A stretch of DNA of 64,000 nucleotides, from positions 88,344-152,343 of the forward strand of contig UQDV01000002.1 in NCBI GenBank assembly GCA_900539945.1, in the 5' to 3' direction. The notes under the pieces are model-generated. The model was not told where the DNA came from. It was given only the letters and a program-made list of their open reading frames with translations, and ran no database searches. The translations under genes were made by a program, and so were the position numbers. The DNA comes from an uncultured Faecalibacterium sp. Lineage in GTDB: Bacteria > Bacillota > Clostridia > Oscillospirales > Ruminococcaceae. Below, in pieces: positions 43,947 to 51,830 of this stretch (position 1 is its first letter; every line of letters starts with the position of its first letter).

Positions 43947-43987
43947 GGGCAGGGCCTTGGAAGCTGTTTTCGGATGCAGCTTCGTTT

Positions 43988-45352
43988 TTACTCGATGATG
44001 TTGGCGCGCATCTGGTCGCTGGCGGACTTGATGCCGTCGATCCACTGCTGCTCGGTCATGCTGCCGGACACCAGAGAGTTGACAGGGTCAAAGAACACGG
44101 TGCGGACTTCCACACCGGGGATAGCGGTGAAGGAAGCAAAGTTGCCCATAGCTGCCTTTGCGCCGTTGTCGTAGATGGAGTAGAACATCTTGTTGTCGCC
44201 TTCCAGACTGTCGGCGATGCCCAGCACAGGCTGGATCGCGCCGCTTTCGGCAAACAGCTTGCAGGCTTCGTCGCTGTACAGGTAAGCCACGAACTGCTTG
44301 GCAGCATCCAGATGCTCGGCACCGGCCGGGATCCATGCCTGCTCAAACCAGGTGTAGCTGTAGCCGTCGCCGCCAGCCTGCACAGCCGGCAGAGCGGTCA
44401 TGCCCCACTCAAAGCCATCCGCACGGGGAGCCTCGGCCATCTCGCCCACGATCCAGGTGCCGTTGGGCATGAACAGAGCCTTGTTGTCCAGCACCAGCTG
44501 CTGGTTCTGGGTAAAGTCCTGATCGTTGGCCTGGGCAGGGGTGATGGGGTTGGTGTAGGAGGCCAGCTTAGCCACGATATCAAAGCAGGTCTTTGCCTCG
44601 GGGGTGTCCCAGATGCCCTCGGTGTAGTGGGTGGCCTTGTTGAAGAACTCGGGGCCGCCTGCTGCGTACATCAGAGCATAGAAGAAAGCGTCGAAGTAAC
44701 CGGTGGTGGGGTAGGTGAACAGGTAAGTGCCCTCAGCCTTTGCCTTTTCGCCCAGCTCCCACATCTCGTCCCAGGTCTTGGGCACGTCCCAGCCCTTTTC
44801 CTTCAGGAAGCCGGCGTTGTAGAACAGGCCGCAGGGGCTGTAGAACATGGGGGCCAGGTAGGTCTTGCCATCGCCGTAGGGGTTGGTGAGAGAAGTGTCG
44901 GTAAAGCCGCCGGCGATCTTCTCGCTGACCTTCTTGCTCTCGCCGGGCACGGTCATGCTCAGCACGTCGGTGATGTCAGCGATCAGGTTGCCCTTGATGA
45001 ACTGCTCCGTGAGGGCAGCCTCACGGCCGGTAGCCAGGTGGATCACGTCGGGGTAATCGCCGCCCTGCATGGAAGGTCCGATGACGTCCTCCAGCTTCTT
45101 ATCGGTGGTCAGCTCCACCTTGATGCCGGTCTGAGCGGTAAAGGCCTCGGTGACCTTCTTCCACATCTCTGCACCATAGCCAGTCTCGATGGCAGCAACC
45201 TTGATGATCACGTCCTCAGCTGCAGCAGAAGCAGCGGAAGAAGCGGTGCTGGGGGCAGTGGAGCTGGCAGCACCACCACAGGCAGCCAGGCTCAGTGCAG
45301 CGGCACCCACGCCAGCCACCTTCAGGAAATTGCGACGAGAAATGCGTTTCAT
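43988..45352 (-). CDS. Carbohydrate-binding lipoprotein of the lacto-N-biose importer, Tat-type signal
   Basis: 454-residue solute-binding protein of the SBP_bac_1 family. The N-terminus combines a twin-arginine motif SRRNFLK with lipobox LAAC, so it may be exported folded by the Tat system and then lipid-anchored. A Ser/Ala-rich linker follows. Two lobes are suggested by GGDYPDVIHLATGREAAL and NKALFMPNGTWIVGEMA. First gene of the leftward operon. The ligand is inferred from the GH112 and N-acetylhexosamine kinase genes. Confidence 0.92.
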   Translation of the reverse strand: MKRISRRNFLKVAGVGAAALSLAACGGAASSTAPSTASSAASAAAEDVIIKVAAIETGYGAEMWKKVTEAFTAQTGIKVELTTDKKLEDVIGPSMQGGDYPDVIHLATGREAALTEQFIKGNLIADITDVLSMTVPGESKKVSEKIAGGFTDTSLTNPYGDGKTYLAPMFYSPCGLFYNAGFLKEKGWDVPKTWDEMWELGEKAKAEGTYLFTYPTTGYFDAFFYALMYAAGGPEFFNKATHYTEGIWDTPEAKTCFDIVAKLASYTNPITPAQANDQDFTQNQQLVLDNKALFMPNGTWIVGEMAEAPRADGFEWGMTALPAVQAGGDGYSYTWFEQAWIPAGAEHLDAAKQFVAYLYSDEACKLFAESGAIQPVLGIADSLEGDNKMFYSIYDNGAKAAMGNFASFTAIPGVEVRTVFFDPVNSLVSGSMTEQQWIDGIKSASDQMRANIIE

Positions 45353-45383
45353 AGTGTATCCTCCATCATTTGATCTCGTTCAA

Positions 45384-45424
45384 ACACAGCCGGGGCAAAC
45401 AGGTTCTGCCCGGGAGGGCTGTGT
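45384..45424 (-). other. Leader stem-loop upstream of the binding-protein gene
   Basis: ACACAGCC (45384-45391) pairs with GGCTGTGT (45417-45424), with an inner GGGCA/TGCCC stem. It lies in the 5' leader, about 30 nt before the start codon; role unknown. Confidence 0.4.
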
Positions 45425-45438
45425 GTTTTTCTGTCTCC

Positions 45439-45467
45439 AATATAAGTTTTTTCGCCTTCTCGAACAA
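45439..45467 (-). promoter_or_regulatory. Predicted promoter of the lacto-N-biose operon
   Basis: Minus strand TTGTTC, 17-nt spacer, TATATT. Its weak -35 suggests activation by the divergent AraC-type regulator. Confidence 0.55.
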
Positions 45468-45636
45468 GGGGTTTGTTGTTTCTTTTTTTAGAAATCTTGC
45501 TCTCTGGAATTTTCTTTCAGCAAAGTCGCTAAATTCAAGAGGTTGCTTTGGGCAAATTGCCTTTATCTGTAACCTTTTTGACATATTCCAAAGTTTTTCC
45601 GGAACAAAAAATAGAGGACCCACTAAAAAACAGGGC

Positions 45637-45665
45637 TTGCTTTTTTCTCGCTTTCCCTCTATAAT
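45637..45665 (+). promoter_or_regulatory. Predicted promoter of the araC-type regulator and kinase genes
   Basis: TTGCTT, 17-nt spacer, perfect TATAAT, leaving a leader of about 95 nt. Between the two divergent promoters (45468-45636) I see only a small palindrome, GGCAAATTGCC at 45551-45561, as a possible operator. Confidence 0.6.
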
Positions 45666-45767
45666 GGAAAAAAGCCTACGAGACATCGTATCATTTTGAC
45701 ATCTCTTTTTTAATTATCTTGCTTTTATTTTTATGTTTTTTGCATCACTCAAAGGAGCCGTTGTGTT

Positions 45768-46634
45768 ATGAGCACCCAACGCTTTGATATCCAGCACGCC
45801 CCTGCCCCCCGGGAGTCCTTCCGGCTGCTGTACATCAGCAAAAGCCGGTTTGGCGGTGACTGGAACAGCACCACCCACACCCATTCCTGCACGGAGCTGT
45901 TCTATTGCCTGAGCGGAGAAGGGCAGTTCTACCTTGCCGGGCAGCTGTTTCCGGTAAAGCCCGACGACATGGTCATCGTGAACCCCCAGGTGGAGCACAC
46001 GGAATTGAGTCTGAACGCTTCACCGCTTGAATATATCGTTCTGGGTGTGGCTGGCATTGAGATCTTATTCGGCAAGGCTGATTCTTCTTATGCTATCTTC
46101 AACTGCCGTGAAAACCGGGAACGGATGGTCACTCTGCTGCATATGCTGCTTGCCGAAGCCGACCGCAGTCTGGATGGCTGCGAAACCGTCTGTCAGGACT
46201 TGCTGGAGGTGCTGCTGATCTGGCTGGTACGCTGCACAACGCTCTCTTTGCAGGTGGAAGAAACGCCACGGTCTGACAGCCGGGAGTGTGTAGAGATCAA
46301 GCGATATCTGGACAGCAACTTCCGGGAGGACATCTCGCTTGACCGTCTGGCAGAGATCGCACACATCAACAAATATTATCTGGCCCATACCTTTCAAAAG
46401 GAGTACGGCATCTCTCCCATCACCTATCTGAATTGCCGCCGCATTGAGGAAAGCAAATATATGCTGGGCAATACAGGTTACAGCTTGGCTCAGATCAGTG
46501 AACTGATGGGCTTTTCGTCCCCCAGCTATTTTTCCCAGTGCTTCCGCAAAGCGGAGGGGCTGACTCCCAACGAATACCGCCGTCAGGTACGGCAGGGACA
46601 ACGCCCTGCCCCGGCAAAACGGCATGAAAGATAA
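45768..46634 (+). CDS. AraC family transcriptional regulator
   Basis: 288 residues. The N-terminal cupin-like sensor domain (about 20-110) includes HTHSCTELFYCLSGEG and VNPQVEH, the usual sugar-sensing fold. The C-terminal double helix-turn-helix (about 180-280) has DISLDRLAEIAHINKYYLAHTF in the first helix pair and GFSSPSYFSQCFRK in the second. Divergent from the lacto-N-biose import/phosphorylase operon and 18 nt before the kinase gene, so it is the likely activator of both, responding to the disaccharide or a product. Confidence 0.92.
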   Translation: MSTQRFDIQHAPAPRESFRLLYISKSRFGGDWNSTTHTHSCTELFYCLSGEGQFYLAGQLFPVKPDDMVIVNPQVEHTELSLNASPLEYIVLGVAGIEILFGKADSSYAIFNCRENRERMVTLLHMLLAEADRSLDGCETVCQDLLEVLLIWLVRCTTLSLQVEETPRSDSRECVEIKRYLDSNFREDISLDRLAEIAHINKYYLAHTFQKEYGISPITYLNCRRIEESKYMLGNTGYSLAQISELMGFSSPSYFSQCFRKAEGLTPNEYRRQVRQGQRPAPAKRHER

Positions 46635-46652
46635 AGAAACGAGGATCACATC

Positions 46653-47765
46653 ATGAAACCTGTAACAGAACCCATTCTCCTGGCAGCAGCAAACGCCTTT
46701 GATTTTGGCGGACCGGTGGTCTGCGACGGCCGCCACTACGGCGAGGGCCATATCAACGACACCTATCTGGTCTGGCGGGCCGACCACTCCAAGCGGTTCA
46801 TCCTGCAGCGTATCAACACCGACACCTTCACGGACCCGGTGGGCCTGATGGAGAACGTCTGCGGCGTTACCCGGCACCTGAGCCGCAAGATCCTGGCAGA
46901 GGGCGGCGACCCCATGCGTGAGACCCTGAACGTGGTCCCCACCCTGTCCGGCAGCACCTGCTACCTGGACGCTGAGGGCGGTGCCTGGCGTGCCTACGAC
47001 TTTGTGGAGGGCACTGTCTGCCTGCAGCAGGTGGGCAGCGAGGGAGATTTCCGCACCGTAGCCGAGACTCTGGGCAAGTTCCAGAACCAGCTGGCAGACT
47101 ACCCTGCCTCCACCCTCCACGAGACCATTGCCCGGTTCCACGACACCGCCAACCGCTACGCCAATTTTGAAAAGGCCCTGGCTGCCGACAGCATGGGCCG
47201 GGCCGCCAAGATCGCTGAGGAGATCGCCTTTGTCCGTGCCCGGGAGGCCGACTGCCATGTGCTGCTGGACCAGCTGGCTGCCGGAGAGATCCCCCTGCGT
47301 GTCACCCACAACGACACCAAGATCAACAACGTCCTCATTGACGAGGCCACCGGCAAGGGTCTGTGCGTCATCGACCTGGACACTGTAATGCCGGGCCTGT
47401 CCGCCTATGATTTTGGCGACTCCATCCGCACCGGTGCCAACGACTGTGCCGAGGACGAACCGGACCAGAGCAAGGTCCACTTTGACCTGCACCTGTATGA
47501 GGTGTTCGCCCAGGGCTATCTGTCCACCGCCGGGGCTTCCATGAGCCTGGCCGAGAAAAAGAGCCTGGCCTGGGGTGCACGGCTCATGACCCTGGAGTGC
47601 GGCACCCGGTTCCTCACCGACTACCTGGAGGGGGACCACTACTTCCACACCGCCCGTCCGAACCACAACCTCGACCGTGCCCGCACCCAGTTCACGCTGG
47701 TACGACAGATGGAAGATGTATTCGATCAGATGACTGCAATCGTTTGCCCGGAAACCGACCTCTGA
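46653..47765 (+). CDS. nahK: N-acetylhexosamine 1-kinase
   Basis: Phosphorylates GlcNAc or GalNAc at C1, the second step after phosphorolysis of lacto-N-biose/galacto-N-biose. The 370-residue aminoglycoside-phosphotransferase-fold kinase has YGEGHINDTYLV at the N-terminus, the catalytic THNDTKINNVLID loop and VIDLDTVMPG metal-binding motif. The bifidobacterial equivalent is lnpB. The uridylyltransferase and epimerase partners (lnpC, lnpD) are not in this window. GAGGATC precedes the start. Confidence 0.93.
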   Translation: MKPVTEPILLAAANAFDFGGPVVCDGRHYGEGHINDTYLVWRADHSKRFILQRINTDTFTDPVGLMENVCGVTRHLSRKILAEGGDPMRETLNVVPTLSGSTCYLDAEGGAWRAYDFVEGTVCLQQVGSEGDFRTVAETLGKFQNQLADYPASTLHETIARFHDTANRYANFEKALAADSMGRAAKIAEEIAFVRAREADCHVLLDQLAAGEIPLRVTHNDTKINNVLIDEATGKGLCVIDLDTVMPGLSAYDFGDSIRTGANDCAEDEPDQSKVHFDLHLYEVFAQGYLSTAGASMSLAEKKSLAWGARLMTLECGTRFLTDYLEGDHYFHTARPNHNLDRARTQFTLVRQMEDVFDQMTAIVCPETDL

Positions 47766-47783
47766 TCCAAATGTGATTTCACA

Positions 47784-47835
47784 AAACAAAGCAGTTCAGT
47801 CGATTGTTTTATCCGACTGAACTGCTTTGTTGTCT
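47784..47835. terminator. Terminator after the N-acetylhexosamine kinase gene
   Basis: ACAAAGCAGTTCAGTCG and its exact complement (47814-47830) form a 17-bp stem with an 11-nt loop. Tails are TTGTTGTC on the plus strand and TTTTGTG on the minus. Confidence 0.75.
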
Positions 47836-48088
47836 CTCTGCTAAATTTTCTGCCTCTATTGATTCCGTTGCGGAACGCCTGACCGTTGAGTTCCAAAAGG
47901 CTGCAAAATCCTTGGAACTGATGCCGCAGCGTTGCCCATGGCTCAAGGGCGAATACATCCCACGGAATGTCTACCGCTTTATCCTGTTTGAAAAACGCTA
48001 TATGCTTATCTTCCAGATCGTAGATCATACAGTTTATGCGGATTATGTGGTAGATTGCAGACAGGATTACGGCTGGCTGCTCCGATAA
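47831..48088 (+). pseudogene. Truncated RelE/ParE-family toxin gene
   Basis: The frame keeps the C-terminal two thirds of a RelE/ParE-type toxin: VAERLTVEFQKAAKSLELMP, then GEYIPRNVYRFILFEKRYML, and VYADYVVDCRQDYGWLL to the stop. The N-terminal strand and first helix are replaced by sequence from the kinase terminator, and an ATG at 47804 inside that hairpin has no ribosome site. No antitoxin gene is adjacent. Confidence 0.7.
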
Positions 48089-48102
48089 GCTGAAACAGAA
48101 AA

Positions 48103-48140
48103 CCGGTGACTTTCTCCATTGCGGAAAGTCACCGGCTTTT
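48103..48140. terminator. Hairpin/terminator at the right edge of the lacto-N-biose cassette
   Basis: CCGGTGACTTTC pairs with GAAAGTCACCGG and is followed by CTTTTGTT; the left flank is A-rich. It shares GGTGAC, ATTG and GGAAAGTCACCG with the hairpin at 39616-39658. Confidence 0.75.
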
Positions 48141-48141
48141 G

Positions 48142-48816
48142 TTATCTTACACTCTGCCCGAAGGTCTTGACCACCGGAATGCCCCGGACGTATTCCACGG
48201 CCTCGTTGGACATGGCCTCCAAGGCGTTGCCGTACTGCCGCATTTTTTCAACCATGCGCTTGCCGGTCATGGTTGCCATAATGAGGAAAGCCAGCACCAC
48301 CGGCGCAAGGCTCAACAGCCCCAACCTCCAGTCGAACGCCAACAGCAGCACCAGCAGCCCCACCGGGGTGGCGATGGCGTTGTACTGGTCGGGCAGCTGG
48401 TGGGCAAGATAGGTCTCGGCGGCTCCGGTGCTTTCGTGGATGATCTTGCGCAGCTTACCGCTGCCGAAGGTCTCGGCAAAGCCCAGCGGAAGCACTGCCA
48501 GATGCTCCGACACCGCCAGCCGCAGATTCGTCGCCACCCGGAACGCCGACAGATGGGAGCACATCAGCGCCGCAATGTAAATAAGGTAAGACAGCACCGC
48601 GAACAGCACTGCCATCCAGCCGTAATGAGGGATGTTCACCGCCTGTGCATAGTCCGGTGCGGCGTTCAGCACATCCCGCAGGATCTTCCAGATGTACACA
48701 AAAGGCACCAGCGCCACCAGCGCACTGGCCGCAGACAACGCCCACGAAGCGTAGGTGAAATATCGGTAGTTCCCGGCGTAACCCATCAGCCGGGAAAGAT
48801 CGGACTGTTTTTTCAC
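48142..48816 (-). pseudogene. ABC exporter transmembrane domain, truncated before the ATPase domain
   Basis: 224 residues covering the membrane domain of a type IV ABC exporter: helices at about 25-60, 70-100 and 130-180, then the coupling-helix region ending EAVEYVRGIPVVKTFG. A normal half-exporter continues for about 350 residues with Walker motifs; here the frame stops two codons later at the cassette-edge hairpin. The start is a GTG at 48816 with AGGAGG 7 nt upstream. It is probably the last gene of the operon from 54009 and cannot work alone; a functional partner elsewhere is possible but unlikely. Confidence 0.75.
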
Positions 48817-48918
48817 GAAAGAACCTCCTTCAAAAAAACGCATCATGTCAAAATCTCTGTCAACCTGCGAGATACGCAGAGTGCTTTTTTCTCATAAACC
48901 ACCCTGCGCTCCTCCTAT

Positions 48919-49554
48919 TTATTTTCCTTTCTTTTTGTACCCGCAGTCGCAGTAGGGCCCGCCGGAGGCAAGGGTATACTGCCGCACAAAGTTCGTTACG
49001 CCGCCCGCTTCGCTCATGGTGTAGTCCAGATGGCACATAGCGGGGGTCAGGTCATAAAGCCCCAGCTCCTGCATCAGCGTGCAGATGCCGCATTTCGTAA
49101 AGCGCCCCTCGTAACCGCTGCCATCCGGGTATTCGTAAAAGTCCATGTTCCACGAGTAGGGGTTGCGGTCGGCGGCTTTCAGAGCAGCGGTGGCTTTCAT
49201 GGCAGCAATGTCCTTTGCGGTAAACTTGCTTTTTCCGCTCTTGCGGCAGAACCACTTCATCAACGGCGTCATCTGAGCGTTCTCATAGTAGTCGGTCAGG
49301 CTTTCCACATCGGGACGGTGCGGCATGGAGAGGACAAACGCCCCCAGCATGGCGCATCCAATGATGTTCATGCTGAACCGATCACCTTTTTCAAATTTGG
49401 GCAGCTTTGCGATGATCTCTTTGTATTTCGGCTTGGCGGTTTTGGTGATCTGCTTTGCGGTAACTGCATCATAGCCCAGCACCGCCGTCAGCTGCGTCTG
49501 AAACGATCTGGCAAACACCGCCCACATGGCCATGGGCATCCCCGTCCAACGCAT
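48919..49554 (-). CDS. L-2-amino-thiazoline-4-carboxylic acid hydrolase-like protein (first copy)
   Basis: 211 residues resembling the ATC-hydrolase family, named for the Pseudomonas enzyme that opens aminothiazoline carboxylate on the way to cysteine. The family-like C-terminal half has FTKCGICTLMQELG, PAMCHLDYTMSEAGG and a closing GGPYCDCGY, rich in cysteine. Many family members have unknown substrates. It starts 1 nt from the acyl-hydrolase stop and is in the same operon as a second, diverged copy (51830-52531). Confidence 0.72.
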   Translation of the reverse strand: MRWTGMPMAMWAVFARSFQTQLTAVLGYDAVTAKQITKTAKPKYKEIIAKLPKFEKGDRFSMNIIGCAMLGAFVLSMPHRPDVESLTDYYENAQMTPLMKWFCRKSGKSKFTAKDIAAMKATAALKAADRNPYSWNMDFYEYPDGSGYEGRFTKCGICTLMQELGLYDLTPAMCHLDYTMSEAGGVTNFVRQYTLASGGPYCDCGYKKKGK

Positions 49555-49555
49555 C

Positions 49556-50488
49556 TCACTTTGCTCCTTTCCATTTCGCTAACACCCGGCACATCCGTTT
49601 CTCGATGTCTATCCGGGTCTGGCGGCATTCCTTCGGATATTTTTTTGCTGCCTGAAACGCGAACTTCACAAATAGACCGGAGCCAACCGGCAGCATGATC
49701 TTCAGCATCCCCTCCGGGAAAACGAAGTGGGTGCCGTGGGCATAAACCATCGTCTCGATCTCACATTCATGCGGTTTTTCGGCAAGGCGCTTTTCCATCC
49801 GGCGGATATACTTTGCGGTGTCCCACAGCGCATCGTCCTCCGCGCCGATCAGCAGCAGCTTTCCCCGGATGTTTTCAACGGGAATGTATTCTTCCGGCTC
49901 GATCGGATGAGCTGTCTCGGAATCGTCAAACAGCTTGCGGGAGTTTACCATATCGCCGGCGCGTTTGCTCTCGGCGGCGATGCAATGCCAATAGTCGGGA
50001 TGCTGATAGCAAAACGGCATATAGGGCAGCGGCTTGCCCCGGTAGGAGAACAGCGATTCACCCTCGACCGGCCACTCCTTGCAGCCGTCCCTTTTGCCCT
50101 GCAGAAAGCCCTGCCACACAAAGTCGCTGGGTGTCATGGCAATGGTCAGGGTGATATCCGGGAACATGGCAGCCGCTGTCAGCGCAAGCGTCCCGGTGGT
50201 CGATGCACCGGCAATGCCGATCTTTCTGTTACCGTTAGCTTTCAGCCATGAAATTGCCGTCTCCACACGCTCAAGCGGGTAATTATGATGTCCGTAATCT
50301 TTTTTCGCGGGCGACATTGTGAGCACGTTTACACCGCACCCGCAAAGCCATTTCACTGCCGAGCGCGCAAGCCGATCCTCCGGATCATCCCCGATCATCG
50401 TGATGACTGCACAGTCTGAACCGCCGGCACACGCCCAATACGCACCGTAAAAGCCATTGCGTTCCACATCAAAGTGCAGATGTTTCAT
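49556..50488 (-). CDS. Alpha/beta hydrolase of the acyl-CoA thioesterase/BAAT C-terminal type
   Basis: 310-residue serine-type hydrolase. The nucleophile elbow is GASTTG, followed by TPSDFVWQGFLQG and YRGKPLPYMPF, segments like those in bile-acid-CoA:amino-acid N-acyltransferase/acyl-CoA thioesterase C-terminal domains. The catalytic Asp and His are probably in GAEDDALWD and HGTHFVFPEG. Start at 50488 after GGAGGGAG, overlapping the methyltransferase stop by ATGA. The acyl substrate is unknown. Confidence 0.82.
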   Translation of the reverse strand: MKHLHFDVERNGFYGAYWACAGGSDCAVITMIGDDPEDRLARSAVKWLCGCGVNVLTMSPAKKDYGHHNYPLERVETAISWLKANGNRKIGIAGASTTGTLALTAAAMFPDITLTIAMTPSDFVWQGFLQGKRDGCKEWPVEGESLFSYRGKPLPYMPFCYQHPDYWHCIAAESKRAGDMVNSRKLFDDSETAHPIEPEEYIPVENIRGKLLLIGAEDDALWDTAKYIRRMEKRLAEKPHECEIETMVYAHGTHFVFPEGMLKIMLPVGSGLFVKFAFQAAKKYPKECRQTRIDIEKRMCRVLAKWKGAK

Positions 50489-51327
50489 GCTCTCCCTCCA
50501 AATTTGATCTTTACAATCTGCATTTTCATCCCGTTGTCCCCAATCCTTGCAAGGAATCGGAAAAAGCCGCTGACGGAAGGGTCTTTCAGGTCGCTGTAAC
50601 CCAGCATATAGCCCCGGCTGGACACCTGCAGGCGGCTGTCCCATGGGGAAAGCTCACTTTTGGCATCCGAAACCGCGAAATATGCCCCCACATCCTTGAT
50701 CTTTGCAGTCTTGAGCCATGTTTTTGCGATCATCTTCACCGCCGTGCGGTTGGCGGCATCAAAGACCAGCACACCGCCGGGGAATGCGTCCGCCATCCCC
50801 CGCACCAGTTCCCGGACCTGCTGGGTCGGGAAGTAATAGAACACCCCGGAGGCAAAGAACACCGCCCCGCCGGAGGCATCGATCTTGTCAAACCATGCGG
50901 GGTCTTTCAGGTCGCAGGGGATGTTTTGCTCTCGCTCCCCGGCGGGCAGCAGCTGCTGCCGCAAGGCAATCACATCCGGGAAGTCCAGATTGTAGATCTT
51001 GCAGCTGCCGTTGTCGCAGGCTTTGCCGGTGTTGTCCAACCCGCAGCCCAGATTGACCACCGCTGCGCTGGGGTGCGTTTTCAGGTATGCCCGCACCTCA
51101 AAGGCAAGGTCATTCTGCCGCATGGCCACCTCCAGCGCACCGAACCGCTGCATCAGACTGCGGGAGCTTTTCTCCGCCTCTGAAAAATCGTAGTCGATCT
51201 GGTCGAGCAGACGAACCGCTGTTTCATCCCGGTAAAGGTTCGGGTACAGCTCCGTACACAGCTTCCGGGAATACAGCGGGAGGATCAGCGTCTCCTGCAC
51301 GGTGTTTTTCTCGATTTTATATTTCAT
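50485..51327 (-). CDS. Class I SAM-dependent O-methyltransferase (LCM family)
   Basis: 280-residue methyltransferase of the leucine-carboxyl-methyltransferase-like family. The SAM loop is VVNLGCGLDNTG, preceded by the family-typical long N-terminal helices (TAVRLLDQIDYDFSEAEK). Members methylate carboxyl groups of small molecules as well as proteins. Start at 51327 after GAGGGAGGGG; the frame upstream of it overlaps the membrane protein gene and is not used. ATGA-coupled to the hydrolase gene. Confidence 0.85.
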   Translation of the reverse strand: MKYKIEKNTVQETLILPLYSRKLCTELYPNLYRDETAVRLLDQIDYDFSEAEKSSRSLMQRFGALEVAMRQNDLAFEVRAYLKTHPSAAVVNLGCGLDNTGKACDNGSCKIYNLDFPDVIALRQQLLPAGEREQNIPCDLKDPAWFDKIDASGGAVFFASGVFYYFPTQQVRELVRGMADAFPGGVLVFDAANRTAVKMIAKTWLKTAKIKDVGAYFAVSDAKSELSPWDSRLQVSSRGYMLGYSDLKDPSVSGFFRFLARIGDNGMKMQIVKIKFGGRA

Positions 51328-51338
51328 GGGCCCCTCCC

Positions 51339-51830
51339 TCAGTGAAGAAAAATAGTCATAATTGCCGCCAGAACCATCGCTATGACTGCCATGCCCACCG
51401 TGCCGAATAGCCACTTTTTCTGCTTGTCTTTTGCAGTAATGTAGGGCTTCAGATCCTCTGTTCCGGGGATCGTCCATGCGTTCGTGTGCCCCACCCAGTA
51501 ACCATCGATCAAAAAGCGGTCAATAAGATTCATAATGGACAAGATGACGAGCAGCTGCCAGAAGCCCACCGCAAAGCTGCGCGCACCGTTTATCCCATAG
51601 ACACAGACCAGCACATAGCTGATATAGCCGGGAATGCAAACGGCTTTGAAAATCAGAGAATTGCGCTTGATTTTCTCGTGTGTTGTAAGTCCCAGCTTCA
51701 CGCACCGCTGCTGCACCGCCGGGCTGTAAAGATGCACCATCCCAACAGCCCCTTTGCGGATGCCCACGGCACAGACGAGAACCAACAGGATTCCCAGCCC
51801 AAGACCTTCCAGAATCACCTGTAAAAGCAT
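51339..51830 (-). CDS. Polytopic membrane protein of unknown function
   Basis: 163 residues with four hydrophobic segments at about 3-24, 62-82, 88-108 and 142-162. Between helices there are a basic stretch and WTIPGTEDLKPYITAKDKQK. I do not recognise the family. It is coupled to the upstream ATC-hydrolase-like gene (shared base at 51830) and 11 nt from the methyltransferase gene, so it belongs to the operon and might host or export its product. Confidence 0.7.
   Translation of the reverse strand: MLLQVILEGLGLGILLVLVCAVGIRKGAVGMVHLYSPAVQQRCVKLGLTTHEKIKRNSLIFKAVCIPGYISYVLVCVYGINGARSFAVGFWQLLVILSIMNLIDRFLIDGYWVGHTNAWTIPGTEDLKPYITAKDKQKKWLFGTVGMAVIAMVLAAIMTIFLH

Noticed and set aside
48865-48905. 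Eleven-codon reading frame MRKKHSAYLAG between the ATC-hydrolase-like and exporter genes
   Set aside because: Too short, with the Shine-Dalgarno too far away; no attenuator logic can be shown.
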